Part shown: piece by piece, positions 1 to 12,656 of the stretch
Numbering within the stretch: the stretch's first letter is position 1
How the letters are laid out: each line of letters starts with the position of its first letter
NCBI GenBank assembly: GCA_039519185.1
Contig: CM076851.1
Location: forward strand, 47,846,751-47,910,750
Origin: Astragalus membranaceus
Lineage: Eukaryota; Streptophyta; Magnoliopsida; Fabales; Fabaceae
Direction of reading: 5' to 3'
DNA: 64,000 bases
Program-made: the position numbers and the translations under genes
Notes under the pieces: model-generated
Told to the model about the DNA's origin: nothing
Database searches by the model: none
The model's input: only the letters and a program-made list of their open reading frames with translations

Positions 1-89
1 AGATCAGTCACACATATACAGACACATTGCTGCTGAATCCAGCTTTTACCTCCTTCTTTCCTTCACAGCCTGTCAACACTTGAATTATT

Positions 90-91
<2 letters not shown>

Positions 92-143
<52 letters not shown>
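92..143. repeat. (TC)n microsatellite
   Basis: About 26 uninterrupted CT units. It lies upstream of the inferred first exon end, and CT runs are common in plant 5' leaders. Confidence 0.95.
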
Positions 144-147
<4 letters not shown>

Positions 148-1380
148 GATTCCAGTTTTAAAAACTTGAGCTAATTGCTTTGTTCTTGTGTCAAAGTTGA
201 AACTTGAAAGAAACTGCCAAGTGGCTTCATGCTGTCTATTACCTTTCTTCAAATCCTTCAGATATTGCAGTGCTTGGATTGATCCGTCCTTTCTTTCTTT
301 TATTTTTCCAACCATGATTCAAAGAAAACCATAAAGAGAATAATAATCCACTTGTTATATTATTATTATTATTATTTGGTTTATTAATAGGCTTGGCCTA
401 TGGATAAAAATGCTGGTATGAGTGAAGAATTTGTTCAATGAACTTCATCAAAGAAAGTTGCTCTTTTGATACTTCTTACAACAGGTGATCTTTTACATTC
501 ACTTTAAAGCTTATATAAAATCCCAATCATAACTTTTATTTGTTTTTTCTTCTGTTGTTGAGTTTTCAAAAAAAATAAAATAATACATGAAGGTGCTGAA
601 GTTTTCAGATTTAGTGTTTAGTATTTCAATAAATAAGAACTTTGAATACCATTTCTGATAGTTTCAAGAATAACATAAAAAAGATATTTTTTTTGTTTAC
701 TGGTATTTAAGGATGTAACCTTTTGAATTTTCTTGAACTTTTCTGTGAGCTTCATAAGGTAAATATAAAGTTCAGTTGTTTTCTTTGTCCTTAGAAAAGC
801 AAAAGAAAAACAAAGCTTTTGTTTTTCTTTTAATTTTTTCCTAGCTTTATTATAATTAAGAAAAAAAAAACACAAGAAGAAATGGACACTTTTGCTGTGC
901 ATAATTTCTAGTAATAGTGTAAGAAGACAACTGTTAAGGTTTTGGTATTGTGACAGATCCACATAAATACCTGCATATATCTAATGTTCATTAAATTCAT
1001 GCATCATCAAAGTTTATGTCATTTTTTGGTTATACTTTTGAACTTTTTTTAACTCAGTTTCTCTCTGATTCCTATCTCTTCTACTTTTGGTTAGTAAAGT
1101 TTCCTCTGCTTTGACAAATTTACTCAAACAACAAACTAGTACAGATTATATATATATATATATGGGCTCAATCTATGCACCAAAAAAGGTAGCAACAAGA
1201 TCTTGCAAGATAATATTAGCATATGAATCTTATTTGTTTGCAGTGGAATTCAATATGGTAAAAAATTCCTTAAATCTGGCCTTAATATTTTGTGTATATA
1301 TATTAGATCCATATTCACATTGTTTCTTCATAGTTTATAACTAAATTTTCTGACATTAGAAACAGATGAAAAAATCATTT

Positions 1381-1560
1381 AATTATATACACCAACAGTG
1401 TATAATTTTTTTACAGTACTATCAACCAATCATGATTTGTCATGTTACTAAATATGTCAACTATTCTTCTAACTATTTTTGAAAAGTCATTGACACACCA
1501 TGATCTGTGATTGGTTGTTAGTGTAAACAAACTTTACACTCACAGTGTACAATAATTAAA
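1381..1560. mobile_element. Foldback MITE in the 5' leader intron
   Basis: The two ends form an imperfect inverted repeat. The left arm (acactgt-like ends, then 'caaccaatcatgatttgtca') matches the reverse complement of the right arm ('caaccaatcacagatcatgg'). The element is about 180 bp with no coding capacity. The structure is seen in the sequence; the MITE label is inferred. No target duplication could be fixed. Confidence 0.6.
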
Positions 1561-1630
1561 CTCATTCATTATTTTCTCTCAAGCATAAGAAAAAGTGAAG
1601 GATTTTAGTTCTTAATTTTTTTTTTCAGGA

Positions 1631-3450
1631 ATGGGAACCAAAATTGAATATTACATGAATCCACTAGCATCCTCAGTAGATTGCAACAAATTCACTGTGA
1701 ATGGTGTGGATGTCTGGGAACATTTTCAGAACAACTACAAAGGAGTGACTAACAATCAATTCAGAATTGGAGTCAATAAATTAAAAGATCCAATGGATAG
1801 GATGCTTGATAGAAACAACATAGAATCCATCAAAAAGACAATGCAGATTCATGAAGACATCTTCAAACATCAGGTATATATATCATGTCAATGTTGTATA
1901 TATATCTTCTCATCTTGAGAATAGGAAATTCAAGTTGGCATTAAATTTGTATTCTCTCAGTCAGAAATGTTACGAAGCATATACACGGCACGCACACATA
2001 GATACTGATTTTAATTTGAAAAATGCAAGTAATTGAAGTGTCAGTGTTGGTGTCAGATATGAGTACTGGACAGGTCTTTAACCTGAAGTGTCGGTACTAC
2101 ATATTTACAAAGCATGGAAAATATATAGTCAATGAGTGGATCCAATGTCTTATTAGTCTTCTTTAGTTATAAACTTATTACTAGATAGAATGTATTGGAA
2201 TAACACATGGTAGAGTCATATATTAATTAAAGGATTTGGTTTACATGGTTCCAATAAAAGAAAGCCACATTTTATATTATGCAAAACACTCTTTCAACAT
2301 CCCTACAGAGTAAGAAGCTTTCACTTTTTATTAGAGGCCACTTGTCCAATAAATTGCTGGTAAAATGTTCAATCATTACACTTTAACAGACAATACTGAT
2401 ATCAAAATCAGTGTAAGATTTCCTTCATTCTTTGACATTTGTATCCTTAGCCATATTTTATTCATATAATCAAGGATCATGTTTTTGGTCCAATAAAATT
2501 TGGGTTTTTTTGGTTTTAATCACCGAAAACATTTTCACCTAGCTATTTTTGGCCCACAAGTTTTTTTTTCACCAGTTTTACTGCTTTATAGCATTTAATA
2601 GTGTTTTCTTGAACTTTTTATAGCGCTTCTAAGCACTATTAAAAATCACGAATGACTAAAAATGACGAAAAAATTCGGAAACAAAAAGTAGGTGAAATTT
2701 TATAGGACCAAAAACATATTTAACCCTATAATATATCTATAAGCTTTATCTATTATTTGTTTACAATTTATTTTTGGTAATAATATTTAAAACTTCTTAT
2801 ATAGTTTACCAATTATATATATTTATTCCTATAATCAACTAGCTAGCAATTTTATGAGTATATGGAATTTGTAGGTAAGGGAACTACACAGGGTATACAA
2901 TGTACAGAAAATGCTAATGGATGAGCTCAAAAAGGAAATCAAACAAAATAAAATTTGGACACCTATAAACAACATAGGTACAAACAATCCTTATTTTCTT
3001 CAACATCAACCAACACAAATTTCATTTGGTCATATCCAAAGATTAAAAGAGGATCTATACATAAAAGAAAGAAGTGGAAGCAATTCAGGAGAGATAATGA
3101 AAAGGCAAAGAGATTTTGACCTAGAAAGGCCAAGTGAGTGTGAAGATGAAGTTGAAGCATTTCAAAGTTGTAAAATAAGCAATGATGAATGTGATGAAGA
3201 AATGGAAGTGGATTTAACTTTATGTATAGGAAGTAGCAGCAATAACAAAGGTAAGAAGAAGAAGAAGAACAACAAAAAATCATCTTATCTACTTCCAACT
3301 AGAGAGTTCAATTCTTATAATGTCTCTTTTAAATCAGATAGAGTTGGAGATTGTAGTGACCCTAATACCCCTATAAGCAGTTCTAGTGTGACATTTGATC
3401 AAGATAAAAAGGGGTCTCATTGCTTTTCTCAAGGCTTAAAGCTTAAATAA
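1631..3450 (+). CDS. DUF863-like plant protein, two coding exons
   Basis: The coding exons are 1631-1873 and 2875-3450, joined in phase to give 272 residues. The start MGTK and the block ...IFKHQ/VRELHRVYNVQKMLM match the N-terminal signature of plant DUF863-type proteins (MGTKV..., then H-Q-V-x-E-L-H-R-x-Y-x-x-Q-x-x-L-M). The intron splits this motif between HQ and VRE: donor 'cag/gtatat', acceptor 'ttgtag/gtaagg'. The second half has an acidic stretch, then VDLTLCIG, then a lysine-rich run (GKKKKKNNKK, about residues 190-200) that could act as a nuclear signal. There is no signal peptide or membrane segment. DUF863 family members are usually much longer, so this is a short relative or another protein with the same motif. 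Its molecular function is unknown. The ATG was chosen because it follows a good acceptor by two bases and gives the family start. Confidence 0.75.
2472..2733. mobile_element. MITE with 'tttttggtcc' ends, in intron of the DUF863-like gene
   Basis: The left end 'gtttttggtccaataaaatt' is mirrored on the right by 'aaattttataggaccaaaaa' followed by 'catatttaaccct'. The centre is A/T-rich and non-coding. The same family recurs at 13318-13602, inside the peroxidase gene. It sits fully within the intron, so the protein is unaffected. Confidence 0.65.
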
Positions 3451-4070
3451 TATATATAAGAGTTTATTAACTTGTTTTTATTTGTATCTATATGGCCCAC
3501 TGAATTTATATGGTTCATGGATGAGTTTTTACTTTATTATTATTATTATTCCAATAAATGGATAACTTATACTTTCATTTTCATTTTCATTTGAGTGTCC
3601 TTTTTTTTGTAAATAGGTAGAATTTAGTATGCACTATGAAGTGCTTCTTAGTTAAATTACTTTTAATGTCCAACATGTTATATTTTTAAACTTAAATTCT
3701 ATATTGTAAAGGTTGAACGTAGATATAGTACTACTTGATATACTTTATGTGAATTTTAAGTATATAAGGAAAGTCCACTCTCTAAAAAGAGTATGTATAT
3801 CAAAGGAAAAAGCTTAATAAGTTAATATTCCTTTGGTTAAAATTCTTATTTTGACTCTATGTTGTTATTCTGGACCTTATTTTGGACCAAGTAGGATAAG
3901 ATCATCACAAGATAAGTCATAAAATGTAGTGGATTTAGTGTATATGTGCACTGAACTTGTATCTTCTAAATGATAAAGAAGGTCTTATTTCTGATTTATT
4001 TCCGCACACTTGCTAATAGATATATGGATCTCAAGACTCAATATTATTTTAATTTTAAGCTGTTTCTTCT
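3451..4070 (+). other. 3' UTR and spacer after the DUF863-like gene
   Basis: An 'aataaa' signal lies at 3553-3558, about 100 bases after the stop codon, and is a plausible polyadenylation signal. The rest is A/T-rich with no recognisable gene. Confidence 0.45.
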
Positions 4071-4075
4071 CTAAG

Positions 4076-4281
4076 TGATAGAATGTAAATTAATTGATGT
4101 AAATTAATTAGTTTTAATTTGTAATTTAGATTTACAATGTTGTTACAATTTGTATAGGCTTATTATGTATCTGCCTAAGTGCAGTTAGGAACAAATAGAG
4201 TTAGCTTATTTGCTCCCATTGTATATATATTGTTCACAAGAGTTCAATAAAGTTAGAAGTCATTTTTCCAATATTATAACA
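4076..4281 (+). repeat. 5' LTR of copia copy 1
   Basis: Starts TGATAG and ends ATAACA. It is identical in length to 8803-9008. The right LTR starts TCATAG, so its terminal TG is mutated. Confidence 0.95.
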
Positions 4282-4290
4282 TGGTATCAG
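4282..4290 (+). promoter_or_regulatory. Primer-binding site of copia copy 1
   Basis: TGGTATCAG follows the 5' LTR directly. This is the usual copia primer site, complementary to the 3' end of initiator methionine tRNA. Confidence 0.85.
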
Positions 4291-4405
4291 TTGACTACAC
4301 CTTCCGCATTGACTTCTCTCTCTCTCCCGTCCCACACACTTTCCTCTTCTCATTCTCCCCGTAACCGCGTCATCGCACCCTAACTGTTCCCCTTCTTCGT
4401 CGCCT

Positions 4406-5367
4406 ATGGCGCGCTCCTCCTCCTCCTCCTCCGATGAATCTGAACACTCCGTTCACTCATCGCACTCCTCCCTCAACCAGAAATCCTCACCACCAAAAGA
4501 TTACTCTAACCCTTACTACATTCACCCTAACGAAAATCCGTCGTTGGTCCTCATTACTCCGGTTCTTGACGGATCAAACTATCACTGCTGGATCCAAGCC
4601 ATGACTATGGCTTTGGAAATGAAGAACAAATTTGTGTTCGTAGATGGATCCATCGTTCGTTCGGCGACATCAGATCCTCGATTTCCCCTCTAGAAATGCT
4701 GCAACATGCTAACCCTAGCTTTGATCAATCGCGTCGTCTCCACAGAAATTTCATCGAGCATTCTTTGGATCATGGAACCGTGTGGAAGGAACTTCGAAAT
4801 CGGTTCTCGCAAGGCGATAACACACACATCGCTCACCTTCACCAAGAGATCTTCTCGCTGAAGCAAGGTGAAACCACCGTCACTTCCTACTTCACTAAGA
4901 TGCGAATCCTTTGGGATGAACTATGCAATTTCGATCCAATTCCTACTTGCCTTACCCCGCCTGGAACATGTTGCTGCAATACGGCTAAGACTGTTCAGGA
5001 TTACCGTAATCGTGACATCGTTACGAGTTTCCTTCAAGGACTAAACGAAAACTACACTGCGGTACGCTCTCAGATCTTGATCATGGAACCCTTACCTCCG
5101 CTATCTAGGGTTTACTCTATGATTGTTCAACAAGAACGTCAACTTGGAACTCCTCTTCCTCCTGAGCCTTCTGTTGCGACCGTCCAAACCTCCTCTGTTC
5201 CAGGTGTTGGTCGTGGTCGTGGAAATTTTTTTTCTCCGCGTGGTAATCGTCTCTGCACTTTCTGCAATCGTACAAATCATACAGTTGAAACGTGTTTTAT
5301 GAAACACGGTTATCCTCCTGGTTTTAATTTCAAGAGCACAAAGAAGGCTGTCAACAATGTCAATTAA
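4406..5367 (+). pseudogene. gag: copia gag, broken
   Basis: Encodes the capsid-like gag of the element. The N-terminal part (4406-4693) has the copia 'LDGSNYHCWIQAM' block, and ends at a TAG (4691-4693) where the family has tryptophan (the 'RFPLW' position). A frameshift shortly after moves the frame to the 4696-5367 segment (VWKELRNRF, LKQGETTVTSYF). A CCHC zinc knuckle, C-TF-C-NRTN-H-TVET-C, lies near the end. A TAA at 5365-5367 separates gag from the protease frame. Confidence 0.9.
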
Positions 5368-8300
5368 TGTTGAAGACAATACTGGTTCATCTTCCTCCAC
5401 TGCAGCATCACCGGTTCATCTCACTGCTGATCAGCTCCAAAGCCTTCTATCTCTGCTGCCTACCACTCCTGCAACTGCTACTGCCTCTGCCAATATGGTA
5501 ACTGTTCACAGTGTTGCTTCAACACCTGCAGGTATTTTCTTGGTCACCTGGCTCGTTGATACTGGTGCTACAGATCATATATCCTCGTCCCTTGAATTTT
5601 TTAACTCATTCTATGCCATTAAACCTATCCTCATCACATTACCATCTGGAGACACTAGATACTCCTGTTACAAAGGCACCATAACCCTTACTTCTACAAT
5701 CACATTATATGATGTCCACTATGTTCCCAATTTCAATTCTAACATCATTTCTGTTGGTCAATTGGCTGACACATTGCCAAACTCTTTTTGATGGTGCTTG
5801 TGCTGTCATACCGGATATCCCTTCGAAGAGAGTGATTGGCCATGCTAAAAGGGATGGAAAGCTCTACACAATGAAGATCTCACCGATAGTTCCTTCAAGT
5901 CAGTCGAATAGGTACCATTCACTGTAATACTGTAAGTGTTAACACTGTCAATATAGACATATGGCACATTCGTTTAGGGCACCCCTCCCCCACTTGTTAT
6001 AGTATCATTCAAACACTTCATTGTAATATGCCTACTATTTCTAATAAAAATTGTAATGCATGCCATTTTGCAAAACAAAAGAGACTCCCATTCCCTACAC
6101 ACTTATCCCCCTCCCAACACATTTTTGATATTGTTCACATGGACATTTGGGGCCCTTTTGGTACACCTTCCATTAATGGAAATAGATATTTCCTAACCAT
6201 AGTTGATGATAAGTCTAGATTCACTTGGATCAAACTCATGAGAACCAAGTTAGAAACTAGAAATCACATTACTCAGTTTGTAACCTTTGTTCACACTCAG
6301 TTTGGGCACCACATTAAGACAATCCGTTCTGACAATGGTGCTAAATTCCTCATGCCTGAATTCTACCTCTCCAAGGGGATCATTCACCAAAAGACATGTG
6401 TAGAAACCCCTCAGCAGAATGGGATTGTTGACGTAAGCACCAGCACATTCTCAACGTTGCTAGGTCTCTTATGTTTCAATCTAACATCCCTATTCAGCTT
6501 TGGGATTTCTCCATATGTCATGCTATCCACATCATTAACCGTCCCTCTCTCACTCTTAATTCCAAGTCCCCTTACTCTATCCTTCATGGCAAGAATCCTG
6601 ACCTATCTACACTTAGAGTTTTTGGCTCACTATGCTATGCCACCACTCTAGCAGCTCATAGGACCGAGTTTCTTCCTAGAGCTAGAAAATGTATCCACAT
6701 TGGCCACTCCCAAGGTGTCAAGGGATATCTCCTATTCGACCTTCTCTCCCATGAAATTTTTTTATCTAGGGATGTTTCCTTCTATGAAAACATCTTTTCT
6801 TATCTCCCTTCAGTCTCCACCACTCCTTCACCACCCTCTGCATCTTTCTTCACTCCATCTAGAGTTGCATTAACAGAATTCTTTCCCTCATATGAAACCA
6901 CTCCTTCTCCTACAACCCTTTAAGCCATTCATCCTCTGCCCACCACTTCCAGGCCCAGTAATTCCCCTTCCAATGACACTGACCACACCTGATCCTTCAC
7001 ACACATCTCCCTTTGCCACTATAACCACCCCCACCCCTGAATCATCATCTGATCCTCCCCCTGCTCCCATTCCTTTAAGAACTTCCACAAGAATACAAAC
7101 CACACCTACTTACTTGCAAGATTTTCATTGTGCTCTGATTTCTGTTCCTTCAGCTGGTGAATCAACCTTAGGTAATTTCTATCCTCTTTCTGATTACATT
7201 GCATATGACCACCTATCCCCTGCCCATCAAACCTTTATTGCAGCTGTTAGTACACTCACTGAACCTAAGACCTATGCTCAAGCATCCAAGCATCAGTGTT
7301 AGCTTGATGCTATGGCTCAGGAAATTCATGCTCTTGATATGAATTCCACTTGGATTTTGACTAATTTACCTCCTGGGAAACAACCAATTGGTTGTAAATG
7401 GGTTTACAAAATTAAACTCAAGTCTGATGGCTCTCTTGAGAGATACAAAGCCCGTTTGGTAGCAAAGGGCTTCACTCAAACTGAGGGAGTTCACTGCTCT
7501 GAAACCTTCTCCCCTGTTGTCAAAATGACTACAATCAGATTAGTTCTTGCCTTGGCTGCCAATAACAAGTGGCACTTGCAACAATTGGATGTCAATAATG
7601 CTTTTTTACATGGTGAACTCCAAGAGGAAGTTTACATGACAGTCCCTTATTGATTTCAAGTATCATCTCCAACTCAAGTTTGTATGCTTCAAAAGTCCCT
7701 ATACGGCTTGAAGCAAGCAAGCAGGCAATGGAACTCTAAACTGATCTCTTTTTTGCTTTCTTTGGGCTATGTTCAGTCCAAACATGACTACTCTCTCTTG
7801 ATTAAAAAGTCAGAGTCCTCCATCACCATCTTGCTCATCTATGTTGATGACATAGTCCTCACAGGTGACAATCTAAGTGACATTCAGGAGGTCAAACACT
7901 TACTTGACATTCAGTTTAAAATCAAAAATTTAGGTAACTTGAAGTACTTTCTGGGGATTGAAGTAGCTAGATCTCCTATGGGGATTGTATTATCTCAAAG
8001 AAAATATGCTCTTGAGCTCATTGAAGAAGCAGGTCTTCTTGCTTGTAAGCCTGCATCCACTCCAATGCTTCCTGGTCTACAGCTCAGTTCTCAAACTGGC
8101 ACCCCTTTGGAGGATCCCACACAGTATAGGCGCCTGCTTGGTAGACTGATTTACCTCACCAACACCAGGCCTGATTTATGCTTCGCAGTGAACAGGTTGA
8201 GTCAGTTTCTCTCTAATCCTCTCACCTCTCACATGGAGGCAGCACTGCATGTTCTCAGGTACTTGAAGTCATGTCCTGGTCGTGGCTTGTTTTTTGAGGC

Positions 8301-8748
8301 TACTTCCAGCCCTGCTGGCACTGCTTTCAGTGATGCAGATTGGGCTGCTTGCCCTGACAGTAGGAGATCTACTACAGGTTTTTGTGTCTTCTATGGTTCT
8401 TCTTTGATCAGCTGGAAATCTAAGAAGCAGGGAATAGTCTCTAGATCATCATCTGAGGCTGAATACCGTGCCTTGGCCATCACTTCTTCAGAGATTCAGG
8501 GGATACTTTATCTACTGCAGGATCTACATTGCAAATATTCTGATCATGTTTCATTGTACTGTGACAACAAATCTGCCATACATATTGCTCAAAACCCCAT
8601 ATTTCATGAATGCGCTAAACACATTGAGCTGGATTGTCACTTGGTTAGAGACAAAGTACAAGACAAAGTCATTCATTTGATGCCCATTCCATCAAATGCC
8701 CAGATTGCAGATATCTACACCAAGCCCCTGCCTGCTTCACAGTTCTAG
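5357..8748 (+). pseudogene. pol: copia pol polyprotein, broken
   Basis: Segments in order: protease with WLVDTGATDH (near 5550); integrase zinc region and core with HMDIWGP and SDNGAKF (6028-6430); the frame is lost after QQNGIV, just before the catalytic Glu region; the integrase C-terminal part continues in another frame (6471-6923); reverse transcriptase (7312-7653 and 7684 on) with CKWVYKIK, YKARLVAKG, LYGLKQA and the catalytic YVDD (near 7845); RNase H with DADWA and SSSEAEYRAL, ending at 8748. At least four frame breaks or stops separate the parts. One TAG at 7300-7302 replaces the tryptophan of the HQCWLDAM block. Confidence 0.92.
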
Positions 8749-8789
8749 TTTCTGCTGTCCAAGCTTCACATGAAAGATATACATGTTCA

Positions 8790-8802
8790 ACTTGAGGGGG
8801 GC
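8790..8802 (+). promoter_or_regulatory. Polypurine tract of copia copy 1
   Basis: The sequence 'acttgagggggg' with a C lies directly before the 3' LTR and is the usual plus-strand primer region. Confidence 0.8.
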
Positions 8803-9008
8803 TCATAGAATGTAAATTAATTGATGTAAATTAATTAGTTTTAATTTGTAATTTAGATTTACAATGTTGTTACAATTTGTATAGGCTTATTATGTATCTG
8901 CCTAAGTGCAGTTAAGAACAAATAGAGTTAGCTTATTTGATCCCATTGTATATATACTGTTCACAAGAGTTCAATAAAGTTAGAAGTCATTTTTCCAATA
9001 TTATAACA
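8803..9008 (+). repeat. 3' LTR of copia copy 1
   Basis: 206 bp, matching 4076-4281 at all but four positions. The target duplication CTAAG follows it. Confidence 0.95.
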
Positions 9009-9013
9009 CTAAG

Positions 9014-10093
9014 AGACTAAACATAAGGAACAAAAATACGGAATTAATATTGTTGTGACTTGGAGGTCGCAGGTCCAAATCCCAGAGTAAAGTTGCGTAC
9101 ATCTACTCTCAGAGATCGTTCTCTACTAACAGACATGATCATCATGTACTTGTAACTTTGTTAAGTGTCGATTTTCTGTTTTGAGGCCCTTTTAATACGC
9201 ATGATGCGCATCATAAATCTATTTTATATTCTTTCAATACTAGTAATATGCTTCGCTGCTTTATGATGTTTTGTCGCATCGCCAAACAAAGCCCTTTCCT
9301 CCTCACCACTTAGGCGACTTGTGTGGGCGACCCTTTAATATTTTAGGTACATCATGTTGGGAAATCCACACACTACATTCGCACTTTTTGAAAGGCGTGC
9401 CTCATAGTTCGAATGAACATTTTTCGGCTTTAGTATGCTTGCAATATAATGCATTAATGGTATATAGATTTGATAAAAAAATCACATTTTAGACTTTAGG
9501 ATTGACGTATTTAGGGGAAAAGGAATTTGGAGCAGTGAGGGTGTATAATCATAAAATGGGTGCAAAACACAACCTTAAACTTTAAGTTGCTATGATACCG
9601 ATTCGTTGATAGCCCAACCAATTCCAAATGCTTTCATAGGCCGATATTAAGAGCACCACCCCCTTTCGCTATCTACCCCTTCTATTTCAAATTAAGTGTC
9701 ACACTAAAAATATTCTCCCAAAATAAGTTTCATTTTCTAATTTTAATAAATTTTTTACCAATTTTATCTCCTAATTAATACTATATGCATCTGTCCCAAG
9801 TCATTATCATCTACTTTGTATTTAAGATGGTGGTGAATACTCCAATTACTAATAAGGTCAATTTCGTAAAATTATTATTCTCTTTCTTCAATTTACACTG
9901 TTTCTTATTATATGTCAAATACCGGAAGAGACACTTAATTTGAGGAGGAGAGAGTAAGGATGATATCATGTCAACCATGATGGTAACATAATATATTGTA
10001 ACAAATTCTTAAGGAAAAGTTTATTTTATTATCATGTTTTAAATAACTCATTTACATCCCATAAAAAAAACAATTAACACCAATGGAATTTTA
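9014..10093. other. Spacer with a possible SINE remnant
   Basis: No gene is visible. Around 9050-9110 the words 'gacttggaggtcgcaggtcc' and 'gttgcgtaca' resemble a tRNA-derived plant SINE (Au-like: 'ggtcacgggttcaagtc', then 'gctgcgtaca'). It is short and has no poly-A or target duplication that I can fix, so this is weak. The remainder is A/T-rich. Confidence 0.3.
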
Positions 10094-10245
10094 AAGAGTG
10101 ATACTCTTTAACATCCACTTTTCAACATATTATTTTATTGGTTCAAATTCAATTGACTCTGACTAAATTATGTGAGTCACTTGTAAATTTGCTGGGACAT
10201 GTGAATTTTACTCAATTAAAAAGGTGGATTATACAGTGTGATGCT
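10094..10245. mobile_element. Possible MITE
   Basis: The left end 'agtgatactctttaacatcc' resembles the reverse complement of the right end ('agcatcacactgtataatcc'), giving an imperfect terminal inverted repeat around a non-coding centre. The match is partial, so this is tentative. Confidence 0.4.
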
Positions 10246-10478
10246 AGTATTTATCTTAAAATAGTATAATGAAAATGTTTTTAATTATCTTACATTCTAG
10301 TTTACGAACCAGAGGTTTGTGAATACACAAAACGCACTCAGATAATATTTCCTCCGACTTTAAATATGAGCAAAAAAAAAAATCTACTTATTGAACCACG
10401 TACATAGCATTTTTGCTTGAACAATGCTAGTTGGGACGAAACTGAAAACAACGAAGGCGTAATGTTCACATTCAAATA

Positions 10479-11019
10479 TCACGTCTCCTTCTCTTCTATG
10501 TAAAGATTCCATATATCACGTCTCACTGTAGATCGTGATGGGTTGTCAAAACGGGGTTGCATGAGGTTCAAAAACTTCTGAAATTCTTCATTGTCCACAA
10601 AACAAAATGGGAGCTCCGCACTCACAATTGTCTTCGCAAGCTGAAGTCGGCATGCTGCTTGGTCAAATTTCGAGTAACTTGGCGAAGATGCTACTTGTCC
10701 TTCTGTGGCATTTGGAGGGGCTTGCCTTTGTCTTTTGTTTGATCTATTTGGAGGGTACTCCTTGCATCTACTCAAATGGGTCTTCATTGCTGTTGTCCCA
10801 CTCAAATACTTAATTAAGTCTCCGCAATAGTGACATTTGCCATACATTTCATCACCAGGTTGTTTAGTAAAGTGGTTCCACCATCGGACCGAGTTTTACG
10901 CTTAGAAGATCTAGGAAGAGGCGTTAATGTAGTTCCCGGGGCAACTGGTGTGTGTGAACCTCTTGCTCTTCAACATTTTCCAGTAATGTAAAGTCTAAGA
11001 TTTCATCGTACGATGACAT
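10479..11019 (-). pseudogene. hAT transposase N-terminus with BED zinc finger, broken
   Basis: The clearest stretch (10479-10847) has the BED finger C-HY-C-...-H-LSR-C, then a basic linker and the block FVDNEEFQKFLNLMQPRF, which is the conserved start of the hAT transposase body (RICESLEEPER/DAYSLEEPER-type). Upstream the probable start MSSYDEILDF (near 11019) lies in another frame, and the PLPRSSKRKTRS segment in a third, so at least two frameshifts are present. The RNase-H-like catalytic core and the dimerisation domain are absent. It is a fragment, not a functional gene. Confidence 0.75.
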
Positions 11020-11657
11020 GGATTACAGAACTATCATTGCAGTAACAGGAATTTCACAGATCAGAATTTCACAGAACTAGCATCTGGTGACCAAGGTAAA
11101 TTCACATGAGTATCAATTTCTCAATTTCTTAGACAACCCAGAAAAACCCATCTAAAACCCAGATCAGGAAAGCAACAAGTGAATCTAAAATCATGTAAAA
11201 ACCAGAAAAAGAAAACGATACACAACCCAAAAGCAGTGATTAAAGAAAATTACCTAACTGAGAGAAGATTAGGGTTCGCATAGTTCTTCAGTTCTTTGAT
11301 TTACAGTTATTCAGTTCGCAATTCGCACACTTCTTTGATTCGCAATCAGGGATTAGGGATCTATAACTGTTCTCATTTCGCAGAGATTGAGACTTGAGAG
11401 AAGAGAGTGAGAGAGGAATCGATGTTCAAGTTCGCGTAGAGTGAGAGAGGAATCGCAGACGCAAAGATGTTCACGTGGAGTGAGAGAGGAAAGTACTTTG
11501 CAAAACACATCACTTAACCCTTAACAGTTTTTAGTTCGCTAACTGAACTGGTCCTAACAGTTCGGTTGAATAAAGGTAGTTCGTTAACTAAAAGTTCAGT
11601 TTGTAATAGTTCAGTTCGGTAGTTCAATTCAATTTTCCAGTTAGTTTGAACAGCCCT
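10479..11657 (-). mobile_element. 5' end of a hAT transposon (truncated)
   Basis: The outer end at 11657 reads TAGGGCTGTTCAAACTAA on the minus strand, a hAT-type terminus. Next comes a leader full of 'agttcggt' words, typical of hAT subterminal repeats, then the start of the transposase (10479-11019). I could not find the opposite terminus or an 8 bp target duplication, so the 3' part is probably deleted. Confidence 0.65.
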
Positions 11658-11959
11658 AGTGTTTTGTGATTTGGGGGCTATTTCGTACTATTCGTCTCGT
11701 ACTAAATAGCACCCATCCTTTTGCTTATATTAAACGTTGGGAAAGCACATATCCCAAAGAAACAACAATTGTTAATTCAACAATAAATCATTAAATATAC
11801 AAAATTCACATGCTCATAAAAAAATACGTAATTAATGAGACTCGCACATATTCTCATATATAAATAACTTCACATCCTCACGATTCTCACAATCTTATTT
11901 CAACTAGTCTCACTTATATTTTTCACAAGTCCACAACGAGCATTAATTAATGTACTCTC
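11658..11959. other. Spacer 3' of the peroxidase
   Basis: About 300 A/T-rich bases between the hAT terminus and the peroxidase stop codon. They probably include the peroxidase 3' UTR. Nothing else is recognised. Confidence 0.4.
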
Positions 11960-12490
11960 CTAGTTCACCCTGCTACAATCAAACCTTATTTCCCCTTCAT
12001 TACCAATTTTAACACCAATTCGTCCCATCTTAGTAATAGCATCAACAAAAGCACTTTGAAAAGCTCCTTCATTTGATGCAAATAAGTTAACTATGTCCCT
12101 TGACCTTTCATCTGTAACCAACACTTGATCTGAAGTAAAGAGTCCCATTCGTTGTTGCAAATTCTTGAAATATTGGTTGTCAAACTTCTGAGGTGTTATA
12201 GGATCCATGTTTATAGCAATCCTAGGATCAACTTTTATAGGACATGCTTGTCTAAGTTGCAATGCATATTGTAAATTCAGTGTAGGGTCAATAGTATTTT
12301 TTGGACTGAAGTTGTAGATTCTTTTTGTGACATGGCTACAATGTGAGAATCCAACTGTATGTGCACCTAATACAATACACATTATCATTTTCAACCTTCT
12401 CTTAAAAAAATTTAAAAAACTATAGACTAATGATTTTGTACAAAAAAACTTGGTTAATGAAATAAAAGAAGCTTATTAGTTTACACCTTC

Positions 12491-12557
12491 CCGTCCCACT
12501 TACAAGAAGAAGAAAAATGTAGTTTTAAGTTCATTGAATAATTGATGCATCTGGTCC

Positions 12558-12656
<99 letters not shown>

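Larger units (their letters stand above)
1..1630 (+). other. Putative 5' UTR and leader intron of the DUF863-like gene
   Basis: No coding sequence is visible. A likely untranslated first exon ends at about 484, where 'acaacag' is followed by 'gtgatc'. The intron then runs to the polypyrimidine-rich acceptor 'tttttttcag' ending at 1628, two bases before the start codon. The intron contains a foldback repeat (1381-1560) and a short TA run near 1150. The exon-intron reading is an inference from splice-like motifs and the position of the ATG; no promoter could be fixed. Confidence 0.45.
4076..9008 (+). mobile_element. Ty1/copia LTR retrotransposon (degenerate), copy 1
   Basis: A complete element of 4,933 bp flanked by the 5 bp target duplication CTAAG (4071-4075 and 9009-9013). 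Both LTRs are 206 bp and differ at four positions that I can count (about 98% identical), which points to recent insertion. The order gag, protease, integrase, reverse transcriptase, RNase H is copia-type. Despite the young LTRs, the coding region carries many stops and frameshifts, so this copy was probably moved by proteins from another element. Confidence 0.95.

Noticed and set aside
5101..5400. 99-codon minus-strand frame in copia copy 1
   Set aside because: Shadow of the gag zinc-knuckle region.
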